Shown here: positions 5,205 through 5,765 of the stretch, one piece after another
Layout: each line of letters starts with the position of its first letter
Numbering within the stretch: position 1 is the first letter of the stretch
Source of the DNA: Rhizobiaceae bacterium
GTDB taxonomy: Bacteria; Pseudomonadota; Alphaproteobacteria; Rhizobiales; Rhizobiaceae
Direction of reading: 5' to 3'
Assembly (NCBI GenBank): GCA_004299545.1
Contig: SCRB01000352.1
Span: 1 to 5,765, forward strand
DNA length: 5,765 nt
Notes under the pieces: generated by a model
Told to the model about the DNA's origin: nothing
The model's database searches: none
The model's input: only the letters and a program-made list of their open reading frames with translations
Program-made: the position numbers and the translations under genes

Positions 5205-5765
5205 CTATTCCTCGCGGCCTCCGTCGAGTACCACCAGATGCCTGATGCGGCGCACCCCCTGGCCGGACCCAACCCCCGCGATAGCATCGGCACTTGGGAC
5301 GATCGACGGCACGACGACTGCCGGCCTGTTTTTCAGGAAGAGGGGTTCCCGGTCGGGGTCGATGACGCGGATCGTATCCACCGTGCATTCGGTAACAGGA
5401 TCGGCGCCGAGCCAGAACGGCTTTTCGGCGGCTGTGGCGATGCCGAGCGTGCGGGGCAGTTCGTTGACCCCGTCGAGCGGAAGGAGAAGGAGTTCGAAGT
5501 CGCAACGGCGCCTCTGTGTGCTCCATCCTTCGAACGTTATGATAATGACATTGCCGGGATGGAAGGCGCTGTTGGCAAGCCTCGCCACGAGGCGCTGGTC
5601 CTTGGGCGCCCACAGGGAAGGGAAGGAAAAGCCTTTCAATTCCCGCCCGAAGATGGCGCAAAGGCGCGTGCCGGCAAGGCGGAAGACGGCTTCGCCCCTG
5701 GAATCTTGTTCCAGAATGAAAGTGTCGGCGAGCAAGGACTTGATGTCGGCGGGTTCTATCTCCGT
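5205..5765 (-). CDS. PAS domain-containing protein (PAS_5 type), 5' end outside window
   Basis: The frame is open from the window edge (first visible residues TEIEPADIKS) to TAG 5207-5205, 186 residues in all. The sequence matches the alphaproteobacterial PAS_5 family: IEPADIKSLLADTFILEQD, then FRLAGTRLCAIFGRELKGFSFPSLW as the PAS core. A middle beta sheet follows (IIITFEGWS, CDFELLLLPLDG), with TLGIATAAEKPFWLG closing the fold. The C-terminal part (about 120-186) is variable and ends in a polar tail. An in-frame TTG at 5735 is an internal leucine, not the start: the conserved sequence continues upstream of it. These proteins lack an attached kinase or cyclase and probably sense a small ligand or bind a partner; the ligand is unknown. 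Probably 20-30 N-terminal residues are missing. PilZ follows on the same strand after a 341-base structured gap. Confidence 0.9.
   Translation of the reverse strand, partial: TEIEPADIKSLLADTFILEQDSRGEAVFRLAGTRLCAIFGRELKGFSFPSLWAPKDQRLVARLANSAFHPGNVIIITFEGWSTQRRRCDFELLLLPLDGVNELPRTLGIATAAEKPFWLGADPVTECTVDTIRVIDPDREPLFLKNRPAVVVPSIVPSADAIAGVGSGQGVRRIRHLVVLDGGREE

Noticed and set aside
5028..5765. + strand frame open from GTG 5028 to the window end, with AAGGAGGGG upstream
   Set aside because: From 5205 on it is codon-aligned complement of the PAS gene. The first 59 codons lack the GC-rich third positions of real genes here and cover the inverted repeats. The purine run is about 14 bases from the GTG, too far for a good ribosome site.

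Overview
The window looks like chromosomal DNA of an alphaproteobacterium, most likely the family Rhizobiaceae (Ensifer/Sinorhizobium, Rhizobium, Agrobacterium or Shinella type). The evidence is GC-rich codons, a DUF3126 gene directly after cysE, a PAS_5-type PAS protein, a tandem-PilZ protein and a BTLCP-type cysteine peptidase with a signal peptide. The assignment rests on protein character only. I see no tRNA, rRNA, insertion sequence or CRISPR array.

Left part (1-1542, + strand): the C-terminal end of an alpha/beta hydrolase, then serine acetyltransferase cysE (first step of cysteine synthesis from serine), then a 68-residue DUF3126 protein starting at TTG. A membrane-anchored protein of unknown function (1625-2359, - strand) converges on DUF3126. 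It diverges from a gamma-class carbonic anhydrase-like gene (2514-3041, + strand) across a gap holding a 12-bp perfect palindrome. CysE and the carbonic anhydrase are both left-handed beta-helix proteins but are not in one operon.

Right part (3239-5765, all - strand): a periplasmic transglutaminase-like cysteine peptidase, a tandem-PilZ protein and, running off the window end, a PAS protein. In transcription order they read PAS, PilZ, peptidase. They are separated by gaps of 341 and 397 bases, so they are probably separate transcription units. PilZ proteins and the LapG branch of the peptidase family both belong to cyclic-di-GMP surface-adhesion biology, but no GGDEF/EAL protein is visible here.

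The most unusual material is non-coding. The gap after the PAS gene (4864-5204) holds two long imperfect inverted repeats (5031-5097 and 5118-5191), each with an arm that has a second possible partner. The gap between the carbonic anhydrase and peptidase genes has one hairpin terminator facing each way, the second with a G-run-rich loop. Upstream of the peptidase gene is a strongly AT-rich island, about 21% GC over 3911-4000 by hand count. I do not see a convincing new multi-gene system; the structured non-coding elements are the best leads.
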